This document shows, one piece after another, positions 47,546 to 55,700 of a stretch of DNA of 64,000 bases; the stretch's first letter is position 1; each line of letters starts with the position of its first letter. A program made the position numbers and the translations under genes. The DNA is taken from assembly GCA_934102055.1 (NCBI GenBank), contig CAKOSE010000003.1, positions 13,915 through 77,914 on the forward strand, in the 5' to 3' direction. This stretch comes from an uncultured Bacilli bacterium. GTDB lineage: Bacteria; Bacillota_I; Bacilli_A; RF39; UBA660. Below the pieces are notes generated by a model. It searched no databases and had not been told where the DNA came from. It worked only from the letters and a program-made list of their open reading frames with translations.

Positions 47546-48036
47546 TCTACACACTTATATCATTCTTTTTAGACACATTACTAAGCCTTTCCATAGATAG
47601 TGCTTATCAAAATATCAATATCTTCTTTCCCCTTATCTTTGTAAGCAGTATCCCTATATCATACGTCCTAATAAAAAGCAAGAAACTATTCTTCACAACA
47701 TATATCATATTTGGTATATTACTTGATCTCCTCTATAGTGATATTATCTTTATCAACCTATACTACTACCTATTAACAGGACTATTCTGTTATATTTTCT
47801 ATTCAAACCACAAAACAACTTATCTTAACATAACACTAATAAGTATCTTATCCTTTATCCTATACGATATTTATATCTTTCTAATACTTATTCTTATAGG
47901 CTATTCAAATTTTAACATATCTTCACTTTTCTATAAGATAAACCATTCTTTAATACTAAATATAAGTTACATAATTATATCCATTTTAATCCTAAAAAGT
48001 CGAATATTAGTATGTAAAAACTGTTTTAAGAAATAA
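47542..48036 (+). CDS. mreD: Rod-shape protein MreD
   Basis: 164 aa, almost entirely hydrophobic, with about five membrane segments, as usual for MreD. The context (start overlapping mreC, spoIVFA downstream) supports the call. minC/minD, which follow mreD in Bacillus, are absent here. Confidence 0.85.
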   Translation: MIYTLISFFLDTLLSLSIDSAYQNINIFFPLIFVSSIPISYVLIKSKKLFFTTYIIFGILLDLLYSDIIFINLYYYLLTGLFCYIFYSNHKTTYLNITLISILSFILYDIYIFLILILIGYSNFNISSLFYKINHSLILNISYIIISILILKSRILVCKNCFKK

Positions 48037-48067
48037 TATTTCCTCATATGATATTCTAGGTGATCAT

Positions 48068-48661
48068 ATGGAATATAAATGTATCTCAAAACTCTCTTCT
48101 AAAAACAAAAAAAGAAAAGAAAAAAAACCATTCAGTAAATTCATCATAAGAGTATTCATATGTATTTTACTAGTACTTCTATTTTTAATATTCTTAAAAT
48201 ATGATAAAAACAACAAACAAATAGTATATAAGTACTTATATGAAAACAATATCAGCTTCGCTTCCCTAAATAAATGGTACCAAGAACACTTCGGCGACAT
48301 AACCCCATTCCAAAAAGTAGTAAAAGATAAAACAAAACTAGTCTTTAACGAAAACCTAGTCTATGACGATGCATCAATATACAAAGATGGAGTAAAACTA
48401 AACGTCGATGAAAACTACCTAGTCCCCATACTAGAAAGTGGAATAGTAGTCTTCATAGGAAACAAAGATAATTACGGAAAAACAGTCATCATAGAACAAG
48501 TAGATGGTGTTAACGTCTGGTACGGAAATATCGATAATATCAACGTTAGCTTATATGATTACGTTACAAAGGGTGAACTCTTAGCAGAAGCAAACAAAAG
48601 CTTTTACATGGTATTCGAAAAAAACGGAAAGTTTCTAAAATATCAAGACTATCTTAAATAA
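48068..48661 (+). CDS. spoIVFA: SpoIVFA-like protein with inactive LytM (M23) domain
   Basis: 197 aa. A Lys-rich cytoplasmic start, one membrane segment (VFICILLVLLFLIFLKYD) and a C-terminal M23/LytM-like fold (SGIVVFIGNKDNYGKTVIIEQ...NVWYGNIDNI...YVTKGELLA). None of the catalytic His motifs is kept (the HLHFE position reads SFYMVFE), as in SpoIVFA, the regulator that holds SpoIVFB inactive until engulfment. It sits directly before spoIVFB, as in Bacillus. Its stop (48659-48661) lies where the SpoIVFB-homologous frame begins. Confidence 0.85.
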   Translation: MEYKCISKLSSKNKKRKEKKPFSKFIIRVFICILLVLLFLIFLKYDKNNKQIVYKYLYENNISFASLNKWYQEHFGDITPFQKVVKDKTKLVFNENLVYDDASIYKDGVKLNVDENYLVPILESGIVVFIGNKDNYGKTVIIEQVDGVNVWYGNIDNINVSLYDYVTKGELLAEANKSFYMVFEKNGKFLKYQDYLK

Positions 48662-48716
48662 AATATACGTTCATCCCTTTACTTATATACTTATATTCAT
48701 TTCACTAATTACAGGT

Positions 48717-49394
48717 ATGTTAAAAGAATTCCTAATGGTCTTTTTTATTATAATATTCCATGAACTAGGGCACCTCCTAATGGCAAAATACTTTAAATGG
48801 AACTTCGATAAAATATGCATATATCCCTTCGGAGGATGCACTAAGTTTGATGAAAAAATAAATAGACCCCTACACGAAGAATTCCTAATCCTCATAAATG
48901 GACCACTATTCCAAATAATCCTTTTCTTCATAGTAACCATCCTACTTGACCAAGGACTTATAACCTATAGAAACTATGTCATTTTTAATAACTATTCCTT
49001 AACACTCCTAGTATTCAATCTTCTTCCAATATATCCCCTAGACGGAGGAAGAATATTAAACATTATTATGAATTACTTCCTACCATTCAAAAAAGGAAAC
49101 CTATACATTATATTTATCTCTTCACTAACATTAATTATAATCCTATTCTGTTATAAAAACTTAAACTTTCTCCTAATGAGTTTGCTATTGTTTTTTGAAA
49201 TATTCCTATACTTTAAAAGACAAAACTTTCTCTATAACAAAATGCTTCTAGAAAGATATATGTATTCCTTTCCATTTAAAAAATTCAAAGTAGTAAAAAA
49301 CAAAGACTCACTTTACAAAGATAGAAATCACGTAATTTACTATGAAAACAAATACATAACAGAAAAAGAATATCTAAAAAAAAGGTTCAGGTGA
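48717..49394 (+). CDS. spoIVFB: SpoIVFB intramembrane metalloprotease (start codon unresolved)
   Basis: 225 aa from the first ATG. It is a site-2-protease family membrane peptidase that activates pro-sigma-K in the mother cell. The zinc motif is FHELGHLLMA and the second motif NLLPIYPLDGGRI; GGCTKFDEKINRPLHEE is also typical. Translation of 48663-48716 in the same frame gives IYVHPFTYILIFISLITG, the conserved first segment of SpoIVFB (VHPF). No ATG, GTG or TTG exists between the in-frame stop (48636) and 48717. The true start is therefore a non-standard codon (ATA 48663 or ATC 48651), or the N-terminus is reached by frameshift from spoIVFA. ATG 48717 has only a weak ribosome site (ACAGGT). 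Confidence 0.88.
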   Translation: MLKEFLMVFFIIIFHELGHLLMAKYFKWNFDKICIYPFGGCTKFDEKINRPLHEEFLILINGPLFQIILFFIVTILLDQGLITYRNYVIFNNYSLTLLVFNLLPIYPLDGGRILNIIMNYFLPFKKGNLYIIFISSLTLIIILFCYKNLNFLLMSLLLFFEIFLYFKRQNFLYNKMLLERYMYSFPFKKFKVVKNKDSLYKDRNHVIYYENKYITEKEYLKKRFR

Positions 49395-49398
49395 TAAA

Positions 49399-50568
49399 AT
49401 GAGAAAATTCATTATACTAGTTTTTATCTGTATGCTAGGATTCATATGTTTTAATCTATCAAACAAAGAAGAAGAAAAAAAAGAACCAGAAAAAAGTCCT
49501 TACGAAGAAAAAGGAGTTTTTATTTCTTACATTGACTATGCTAGCCTAAAAGGAAAAACAAAAGAAGAACAAGAAAAACAAATAACAGAAATGGTTAATA
49601 ATATTAGTTACTTCGGCCTAAACAGTATCATTCTCCAAGTTAGTCCCTTTAATGATGCAATATATCCATCAAAAATATACCAGTCTTCCCACGTAGTCTC
49701 AAATAAAGAAGGAGACAAGCTTCCACTAGACATCCTCGGATACTTTATTGAATGCTCAAAAAAGAAAGATATTAGTATTTACGCATGGTTTAATCCATTT
49801 AGAATAAGAAACGATAATAACACCGGAGATATAAGTAAAAACACTTACTATTACAAATGGTTTAACACAGACAATATCCAAATAACAGATAAAGGTATAT
49901 ATCTTAACCCAGCATCCAAAGAAGTACTTTCATATATAGGAGAAGGACTTAAAGAGATAGCAAGTAACTATGATTTAAAAGGAATCTTATTTGATGATTA
50001 TTACTATCCAAATGACACAATAGATCTAAATACCTATGAAAACACAGACAAATCCCTATCACTAAAAAAGTACAGAATAAACAACATAAACAAACTAATA
50101 GAAACATCATATAATTCCATAAAAAGCATAAACAAAAACATAAAATTCGGACTAAGTCCCTCAGGAAATATAGAAAACAACCTAGATAAAGAATATCTAG
50201 ACGTAGAACAAATCCTAAAAACAAATAAAATCGACTTCATAATGCCCCAGCTATATTACGGTTTTAAAAACAAAAATAAGCCTTACCTAAACACCTTAAA
50301 AACATGGTCCAGTATAAACACCTTAAACAAAGACTTTTACGTAGCACTTTCAATATATAAATCAGGAAAAACAGATAAATACGCCTTAACCGGAGAAAAC
50401 GAATGGATAGAAAACACAGACATAATAAAAAAACAAATTATATCATCAAGAAATATATCAAACTACAAAGGATTTTATATCTATAGATACGAATACTTAT
50501 TTAATATCCATAGCAATAACACCCTAAATGAAGAAGTTAACAATGTCAGAAATTTAATTGTTAAATGA
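49399..50568 (+). CDS. Secreted glycosyl hydrolase-like protein (GHL10/YngK type)
   Basis: 389 aa. An N-terminal signal/anchor segment (FIILVFICMLGFICFNL) precedes a (beta/alpha)8 barrel of the GHL10 (PF02638) family: GVFISYIDYASL, NSIILQVSPFNDAIYPSK, IYAWFNPFRIRND, KGILFDDYYYPND, FGLSPSGNIENN and DFIMPQLYYGF. The substrate is probably a cell-wall or capsular glycan (inference). The start overlaps the spoIVFB region by a 4-base gap only; GGTGATAAA is the ribosome site. Confidence 0.88.
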   Translation: MRKFIILVFICMLGFICFNLSNKEEEKKEPEKSPYEEKGVFISYIDYASLKGKTKEEQEKQITEMVNNISYFGLNSIILQVSPFNDAIYPSKIYQSSHVVSNKEGDKLPLDILGYFIECSKKKDISIYAWFNPFRIRNDNNTGDISKNTYYYKWFNTDNIQITDKGIYLNPASKEVLSYIGEGLKEIASNYDLKGILFDDYYYPNDTIDLNTYENTDKSLSLKKYRINNINKLIETSYNSIKSINKNIKFGLSPSGNIENNLDKEYLDVEQILKTNKIDFIMPQLYYGFKNKNKPYLNTLKTWSSINTLNKDFYVALSIYKSGKTDKYALTGENEWIENTDIIKKQIISSRNISNYKGFYIYRYEYLFNIHSNNTLNEEVNNVRNLIVK

Positions 50569-50570
50569 TA

Positions 50571-50600
50571 TTTACATCTAATATGTTTTTTTGATATACT
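50571..50600 (+). promoter_or_regulatory. Sigma-A promoter for the cadherin-like protein
   Basis: TTTACA (50571-50576), 18-nt spacer, TATACT (50595-50600) with an extended TG. Confidence 0.5.
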
Positions 50601-50624
50601 ACTTATATAATAGGAGAGTGAATT

Positions 50625-52460
50625 ATGAAAAAAAATATATTATTTGTAATAGGAATCTTTCTTTGTATGTTCTTTTTAACCTCAGTAAATGCAAGTGAAA
50701 ATAAAGTTGCACTTTCTCTATCTTGTCCAAAAGAAGTAGAACCATTAAATGAAAATATAATATGCAAAATAAACGCCAAAATAACCGATGGACCAATCAC
50801 CCTAAGTTCAGTTAAAGTCTATTATGATAAACCATTAATATATGGAAAACCAACTTTAAAAGATGGAAATACATTTGGAAACGGAAATAGAGAAATAGGA
50901 ACAATAAGATTAAAATCATCATCTGCAAGTGGAACAGCATCAGTAAATCTTATCTTTAACGTAAAATATGGAGATGGAAGTTTTAATGCAGAAACCGCAA
51001 ATGCAAATATAAAAGTAGTCAGTAAAGTAAATACATTAAAACTTATCAAAGTAGATGGAAAAGCAGTATCAGGCTTTAATAAAGATACTACAAGCTATAA
51101 AATGAACATAAACAGAGAAAAAGTTTATATCACCGCAGTTAAACAAGATGGAAGAGAAAAAGTAACAGGAACCGGAGAAAAAAACTTAAAATGTGGATCA
51201 AACAAAATACAAGTAACAGCAACATCTGAAGCAGGTAACAGTAAAAAATACACATTAAATATAAACAGAACCTGTAGTAGCAATACTTCCCTAAAAGGAA
51301 TAGCCTTATCAAGTGGAACATTGTCCCCAGAATTTAAAGAAAATATTTACGAATATAGTGTAAATCTAGGTAAAGACGACAAAACAATAAGTATCAACGG
51401 AATAAAAAGCGAAGCAAGTCAAAAAATAAGCGGAGAAGTCACAAACAAAGAAATAGGTTATGGAAAAACAATAATTCCACTTACTGTAACAAGTCAAAAC
51501 GGAAAAAAAACAACATATAAAATAACTATCAATAAAGACGATACCAGAAGCGATAGCACTCAGCTTTCATCAATCTCTCTAAGCAGTGGTAACATAAACT
51601 TCTCACAAGACAAATACACATATGAAACAAAAGTTCTGTATGACATAACAAAAATAGATATAACAGCAACCCCAAAAGATCAAAATTCAAAAGTATCTAT
51701 TAAAGGGAATGACAATCTAAAAGTCGGAGAAAACATAGTAACAATAACAGTTACCTCAGAAAAAGGAAAAAAACAAGATTATAAAATAACCGTAACAAGA
51801 TTAAAAGAAGGAGAAACCCTAGGAGATAACCCCAATATAAAAAACATTACCGTAAACGGATATGACCTTCCATTCAAATACGATAGAAGTGATTACAGAC
51901 TTGCTATTAAAAACGAAGAACAACTAGACATAAAAGTAACCATGGACGATCCAACAGCAAGTTATACAATCACAGGAAACAAAAACCTAAAAGATGGAAG
52001 CATCATAAAAATAATAACAAAAACAAGTGATAATAAATCAAAAACATATACAATCGAAATAACAAAATCAAGTCAAGCAATCTATTATATAATTGCAATA
52101 TCACTAGTACTTACAGTTATCCTAGTCCCAACACTAGTATATTTTAAATCAGTTAGAAAGAAAAAAGAAAACGTAAACATAAATGGTTATAAAATAGATA
52201 ATAAAGATAATAGTCATAACATAAACAAAAACATAATTATAAACAGAAAACCAGTTCAAAAAAATGATCAAGTCATTCCAAACATAATAAAAGAACAACC
52301 AAAACCAAAAAAAGAAACACCTTCAAACCAACAAGAAGACTTTGATGCAGGACTTCAAGATTATAATCCAAGTAGCAATAAATGCCCTTATTGCAACCGA
52401 GAACTTATGGGAAACCCAGTACAATGTCCTTACTGCAAAAGAAAACTTAATAGAAAATAA
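50625..52460 (+). CDS. Membrane protein with extracellular cadherin-like beta-sandwich repeats and cytoplasmic zinc ribbons
   Basis: 611 aa. Signal peptide (MKKNILFVIGIFLCMFFLTS), a cohesin-like beta domain (about 25-135), then about four cadherin-like beta-sandwich repeats (PF12733 type), each opening with a short hydrophobic strand (NTLKLIKVDG; TSLKGIALSSGTLSP; TQLSSISLSSGNINF; PNIKNITVNGYDLPF). A membrane segment (AIYYIIAISLVLTVILVPTL) and a polar Asn/Lys tail follow. It ends with two zinc knuckles, CPYCNREL and CPYCKRKL. The design suggests an outside-binding, inside-signalling or scaffolding protein; the function is unknown. Confidence 0.8.
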   Translation: MKKNILFVIGIFLCMFFLTSVNASENKVALSLSCPKEVEPLNENIICKINAKITDGPITLSSVKVYYDKPLIYGKPTLKDGNTFGNGNREIGTIRLKSSSASGTASVNLIFNVKYGDGSFNAETANANIKVVSKVNTLKLIKVDGKAVSGFNKDTTSYKMNINREKVYITAVKQDGREKVTGTGEKNLKCGSNKIQVTATSEAGNSKKYTLNINRTCSSNTSLKGIALSSGTLSPEFKENIYEYSVNLGKDDKTISINGIKSEASQKISGEVTNKEIGYGKTIIPLTVTSQNGKKTTYKITINKDDTRSDSTQLSSISLSSGNINFSQDKYTYETKVLYDITKIDITATPKDQNSKVSIKGNDNLKVGENIVTITVTSEKGKKQDYKITVTRLKEGETLGDNPNIKNITVNGYDLPFKYDRSDYRLAIKNEEQLDIKVTMDDPTASYTITGNKNLKDGSIIKIITKTSDNKSKTYTIEITKSSQAIYYIIAISLVLTVILVPTLVYFKSVRKKKENVNINGYKIDNKDNSHNINKNIIINRKPVQKNDQVIPNIIKEQPKPKKETPSNQQEDFDAGLQDYNPSSNKCPYCNRELMGNPVQCPYCKRKLNRK

Positions 52461-52470
52461 TATAAATAAA

Positions 52471-52510
52471 AATAGTAATAAGACACTTCTAATCTATTAC
52501 TATTTTTTTA
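52471..52510. terminator. Bidirectional terminator
   Basis: Stem AATAGTAAT (52471-52479) with ATTACTATT (52496-52504), followed by a T run on the plus side. It lies between convergent genes; the minus gene's 3' end (52489) is in the loop. Confidence 0.65.
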
Positions 52511-53268
52511 TTTCTCAAAAATTCTACTGATTTAACTAGCTCATCCTTTTCCTTTACCTCAATAACAGCATATACCCCAAGTTTTCTAATTAATTTCATC
52601 TTTTTAAAAGCATCCAAAAAGCCACTTCCTAAAGCAATATGATCACTTTTTCCATCAAAATCATGAATATGAACATGTTTTATTTTCTTACTATTATAAT
52701 CTAAGAAAAACTCCTCAGCACCACTATTATTTTTTAAATCATGACCCATATCAAGTGTAAAAAAAAGTCTTTCAAAACTTCCAACTATCATAAAACCTTC
52801 TTTTAAATAATTTGGTAGTTTTAAATTTTCAAACATAATCTCAACATCAAATTTTTTAGCCAAACCATTCAAGAAAACACACGATTCATATAACGATCTC
52901 TTATATTTATCAAGATACTTCTCATATATAAAAATCTTTCTATCAGGAAGAGAAAAATGTATCCCAGGATCTAAATGTAAATTATACTTTCTTATATTTA
53001 ATTTCGCTCCCTTTTGTATAACAGTCTCTATTTTTTTAAGATAAGCTCTTCTTAAATCATTATCAAGTTCTCCAACATCTAACTTTTCTGATAAGTGTAC
53101 TGTAAATTCAATATTGTTCTCTAAAGATAGTTGCTTTAACTCATCATTTAACTTGCAATATGGTAAATCTAAATTAAGTTCAACAAAAGAAAGACCCAGT
53201 TCCTTAGCAAGTTTTACATTATCTAAAACAGTATTATATTCTATTAAAGTAGGCATTCCAAGTCTCAT
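52489..53268 (-). CDS. Sugar phosphate isomerase/epimerase-like TIM barrel protein
   Basis: 259 aa of the xylose-isomerase-like / AP endonuclease 2 superfamily. The pattern includes LAKELGLSFVELNLDLPY, NIEFTVHLSEKLDVG, YNLHLDPGIHF, IMFENLK, LFFTLDMGHDLKNN and IKHVHIHDFDGKSDHIALGSG. His, Glu and Asp metal ligands are present at barrel ends. The specific reaction cannot be named. AAAGGAGG lies before the ATG. Confidence 0.82.
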   Translation of the reverse strand: MRLGMPTLIEYNTVLDNVKLAKELGLSFVELNLDLPYCKLNDELKQLSLENNIEFTVHLSEKLDVGELDNDLRRAYLKKIETVIQKGAKLNIRKYNLHLDPGIHFSLPDRKIFIYEKYLDKYKRSLYESCVFLNGLAKKFDVEIMFENLKLPNYLKEGFMIVGSFERLFFTLDMGHDLKNNSGAEEFFLDYNSKKIKHVHIHDFDGKSDHIALGSGFLDAFKKMKLIRKLGVYAVIEVKEKDELVKSVEFLRNKKIVID

Positions 53269-53371
53269 AATTATTCCTCCTTTATATAATTATATCACGT
53301 AAAGGTTTATATTTAACAATATATATGATATCATAAAATAAAAAGAAAAATAAAATATAAAAGGAGTTCTT

Positions 53372-54310
53372 ATGGAAAAATTAATAGGTAAAAGATTAAA
53401 AAAAGGAGATTACATAGGAATAGTTTCTGTATCCGCACCAGAAGCTTATGAACAAAAAGAAAGATTTGAAAAAGGAATAAATTATTTAAAATCAAAAGGA
53501 TATAATGTTATATTAAGTAGTCATGTGACTAAAAAAAGAGGTTATCTAACAGAAACTCCAAAAACTATGGCAAAAGATTTAATGGAGTTATTTGCAAATG
53601 AAAAAGTAAAATGTATCATATGTGCCGGAGGAGGCTCAAACTCAAATACACTTCTACAATATATTGATTTTAAGAAAATAAAAGATAACCCCAAAATATT
53701 TATAGGAGTAAGTAATCCAACAATACTTCTTAACGCTATTAATACTATGACAGGATTAATAACTTTTCATGGACCATCTATAGTATGGGATTTTGGAGAA
53801 GAAAATGGTCTATGTAAGTTTACAGATAACCACCTATGGTCAGAAATTTGTAACGGAAACAAAAAACATATTATAAAAGATGAAGATCATACCTGGATTT
53901 CCCTAAAAAAAGGAAAAGCAAGTGGCGAATTAGTAGGAGGTAATCTAATTTCAATCCAAACACTTTTAGGAACAAAATATGAACCAGATTGGAATGAAAA
54001 AATATTCTTTTTTGAAGACATAGGAAAGCAAATAGAAAGAATTGATCTAATGCTTACTCATTTCGAAGATGCTGGAGTATTCAATAAAATAAATGGAATG
54101 ATTATAGGAAAATTAGTCTCTTGCAAACCAAATGATAAAGAAATATATAAAATGCTCTTAGAAAAATTTTCAAAGTATGATTTTCCAATCATCGCAGATG
54201 TACCTTTCGGACATACACAAGACAAATTAACACTTCCAATTGGATCTTATATTAGTTTTGATACAGCTGAACCAGAAATAATCAAAGTACAAGAACCTAT
54301 AGTTGAATAA
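53372..54310 (+). CDS. LD-carboxypeptidase family protein (peptidase S66, MccF-like)
   Basis: 312 aa. S66 peptidases cut D-amino acids from tetrapeptides in peptidoglycan recycling, or inactivate microcin C-type compounds. The catalytic Ser is in FIGVSNPTILLNAI, Glu in IFFFEDIGKQIER and His in VPFGHTQDKLTLPIG. The N-terminal KKGDYIGIVSVSAPE and GGGSNSNTLLQYIDF are typical; the length leans to the MccF-like subgroup. AAAGGAG precedes the ATG. Confidence 0.88.
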   Translation: MEKLIGKRLKKGDYIGIVSVSAPEAYEQKERFEKGINYLKSKGYNVILSSHVTKKRGYLTETPKTMAKDLMELFANEKVKCIICAGGGSNSNTLLQYIDFKKIKDNPKIFIGVSNPTILLNAINTMTGLITFHGPSIVWDFGEENGLCKFTDNHLWSEICNGNKKHIIKDEDHTWISLKKGKASGELVGGNLISIQTLLGTKYEPDWNEKIFFFEDIGKQIERIDLMLTHFEDAGVFNKINGMIIGKLVSCKPNDKEIYKMLLEKFSKYDFPIIADVPFGHTQDKLTLPIGSYISFDTAEPEIIKVQEPIVE

Positions 54311-54374
54311 AACTATATATAAAATAAAAATTTCCTAATACTTAACTCTTTTTAAGAGAATTACAAGATTTTTA

Positions 54375-54403
54375 TAGACAAAACATAATTTATATGTTAT
54401 TAT
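54375..54403 (+). promoter_or_regulatory. Promoter of rplS
   Basis: TAGACA (54375-54380), 17-nt spacer, TATTAT (54398-54403) with extended TG. Confidence 0.55.
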
Positions 54404-54409
54404 TGAAAG

Positions 54410-54471
54410 CGTTAAACGAAGCAATCCGCTGGGAATTTCTTAAGATTGTGGGTAAGAATAGGAGGAATAAA
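54410..54471 (+). promoter_or_regulatory. Candidate L19 leader (autogenous control element)
   Basis: The 60-base leader of rplS is GC-richer than its surroundings and contains a hairpin CAATC (54422-54426) / GATTG (54444-54448). An L19 leader motif is known upstream of rplS in low-GC Gram-positives; the identity here is by position and structure only. Confidence 0.45.
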
Positions 54472-54822
54472 ATGAACTTAGTTGATAAGGTATCTGCTAA
54501 ACAACTAAAAAGTGATATTCCAGAATTTAGAGTCGGAGATACAGTCAGAGTAGATGTAAAAATCATCGAAGGTAAAAAAGAACGTATCCAAGCATTCGAA
54601 GGAATAGTCACAGCACGTAAAAGTGGTGGAGTAAATGAAACTTTTACTGTTAGAAAAGTATCTTATGGAGTTGGAGTAAACAGAATTTTCCCTGTGCATT
54701 CTCCAAAAATAGCAAACATTACTGTAATTAAAAAAGGAAAAGTAAGACGTGCTAAGTTAAACTTCTTAAAAGATCGTGTTGGCGTTTACAGAATTAAGGA
54801 AAGAGGAAATAAGGCAGCATAA
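54472..54822 (+). CDS. rplS: 50S ribosomal protein L19
   Basis: 116 aa. [75 protein letters not shown] and [20 protein letters not shown] all match L19. The frame extends to 54394, but AGGAGG 6 bases upstream of ATG 54472 and the family length fix the start. The terminator hairpin overlaps its stop. Confidence 0.97.
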   Translation: MNLVDKVSAKQLKSDIPEFRVGDTVRVDVKIIEGKKERIQAFEGIVTARKSGGVNETFTVRKVSYGVGVNRIFPVHSPKIANITVIKKGKVRRAKLNFLKDRVGVYRIKERGNKAA

Positions 54823-54839
54823 TAAGTTGCCTTATTTTT
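54808..54839 (+). terminator. Terminator after rplS
   Basis: Perfect 9-bp stem AATAAGGCA (54808-54816) with TGCCTTATT (54828-54836), then T's. The stem includes the last codons of rplS. lepB begins 7 bases later without a clear ribosome site. Confidence 0.75.
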
Positions 54840-54845
54840 GTTAAT

Positions 54846-55355
54846 ATGAAAAAAGAAACAAAAAAAGAATTAATTATATATGGAAGTATAATATTAGCCA
54901 TAATTTTAATTAGAACGTTTGTTATAACCCCAGTAAGAGTAAATGGAAGTAGTATGTATAGTACTTTAAAAGATGGAGAAATCATGATTCTAAATAAACT
55001 AGATTACAAATTACATGATATTGAAAGATTCGACATAGTAGTAATCAAAACAGATGAAAAAAAGATTATTAAAAGAGTAATTGGCCTTCCAGGAGAAACC
55101 CTAAAATACGAAGACAATACCCTTTATATAAATGACAAAAAAATAGATGAACCATATCTAAAAGACGCTACTGAAGATTTCAACATCACATCTTTAGGAT
55201 ACGATAAAATACCTGATGATTGCTATTTCGTACTAGGAGATAACAGAGATAATTCAAGCGATAGTAGAATCATAGGACCCGTAAAAAAAAGCCAAATAAC
55301 AGGAAGTGCCTCACTAGTACTTTTCCCATTTAGTGAAGCTGGATATAGAAAATAA
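54846..55355 (+). CDS. lepB: Signal peptidase I
   Basis: 169 aa S26 peptidase. An N-terminal membrane anchor (LIIYGSIILAIILIRTFVI) is followed by the catalytic Ser in VNGSSMYSTL and the catalytic Lys in KKIIKRVIGLPGETL, then YFVLGDNRDNSSDSR. The Ser/Lys dyad marks it as the ordinary bacterial (P) type, not the ER-type SipW that would be expected for TasA-like substrates. In many Firmicutes lepB lies next to rplS, as here. Confidence 0.94.
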   Translation: MKKETKKELIIYGSIILAIILIRTFVITPVRVNGSSMYSTLKDGEIMILNKLDYKLHDIERFDIVVIKTDEKKIIKRVIGLPGETLKYEDNTLYINDKKIDEPYLKDATEDFNITSLGYDKIPDDCYFVLGDNRDNSSDSRIIGPVKKSQITGSASLVLFPFSEAGYRK

Positions 55356-55412
55356 AAAAGTTAAGAATTAAATGTATAAACATATAGTTAAACATTAATC
55401 TTAACTTTTTTT
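55354..55412. terminator. Bidirectional terminator between lepB and the DUF2624-like gene
   Basis: A6-GTTAAGA (55354-55366) pairs with TCTTAACT6 (55399-55411); inner complementary bases (ATTAAATGT / AACATTAAT) extend the hairpin. Poly-A on the left and poly-T on the right serve both strands. Confidence 0.75.
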
Positions 55413-55662
55413 ATCCCATGAACCCTTTATATTTATTATACAGTTCTAACATTAAATAATAGTTATCATCACTTATTTTACCCTTTAATAATTTTATGTA
55501 ATAAACCGGATCATCAAGTAAATTATTACAGTATTTTTTAATATGATTATATATTATCTCAACCTCTTCATTCGTCGCATCATAACCATTCTTATCTATA
55601 AAGTTATATATATCCTCTTTACTCATATTTTTTACATAACTTTTTATTATGCTCTTATTCAT
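55411..55662 (-). CDS. Small DUF2624-like protein
   Basis: 83 aa soluble helical protein: VKNMSKEDIYNFIDKNGYDA, EVEIIYNHIKKYCNNLL. It resembles the small Bacillus YqfT/DUF2624 proteins of unknown function. The frame extends to 55698, but GGTGG four bases before ATG 55662 selects that start. It is divergent from the class B PBP. Confidence 0.55.
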   Translation of the reverse strand: MNKSIIKSYVKNMSKEDIYNFIDKNGYDATNEEVEIIYNHIKKYCNNLLDDPVYYIKLLKGKISDDNYYLMLELYNKYKGFMG

Positions 55663-55700
55663 TTTACCACCTATAAAATTATATGTAATATTTTTCAAAA

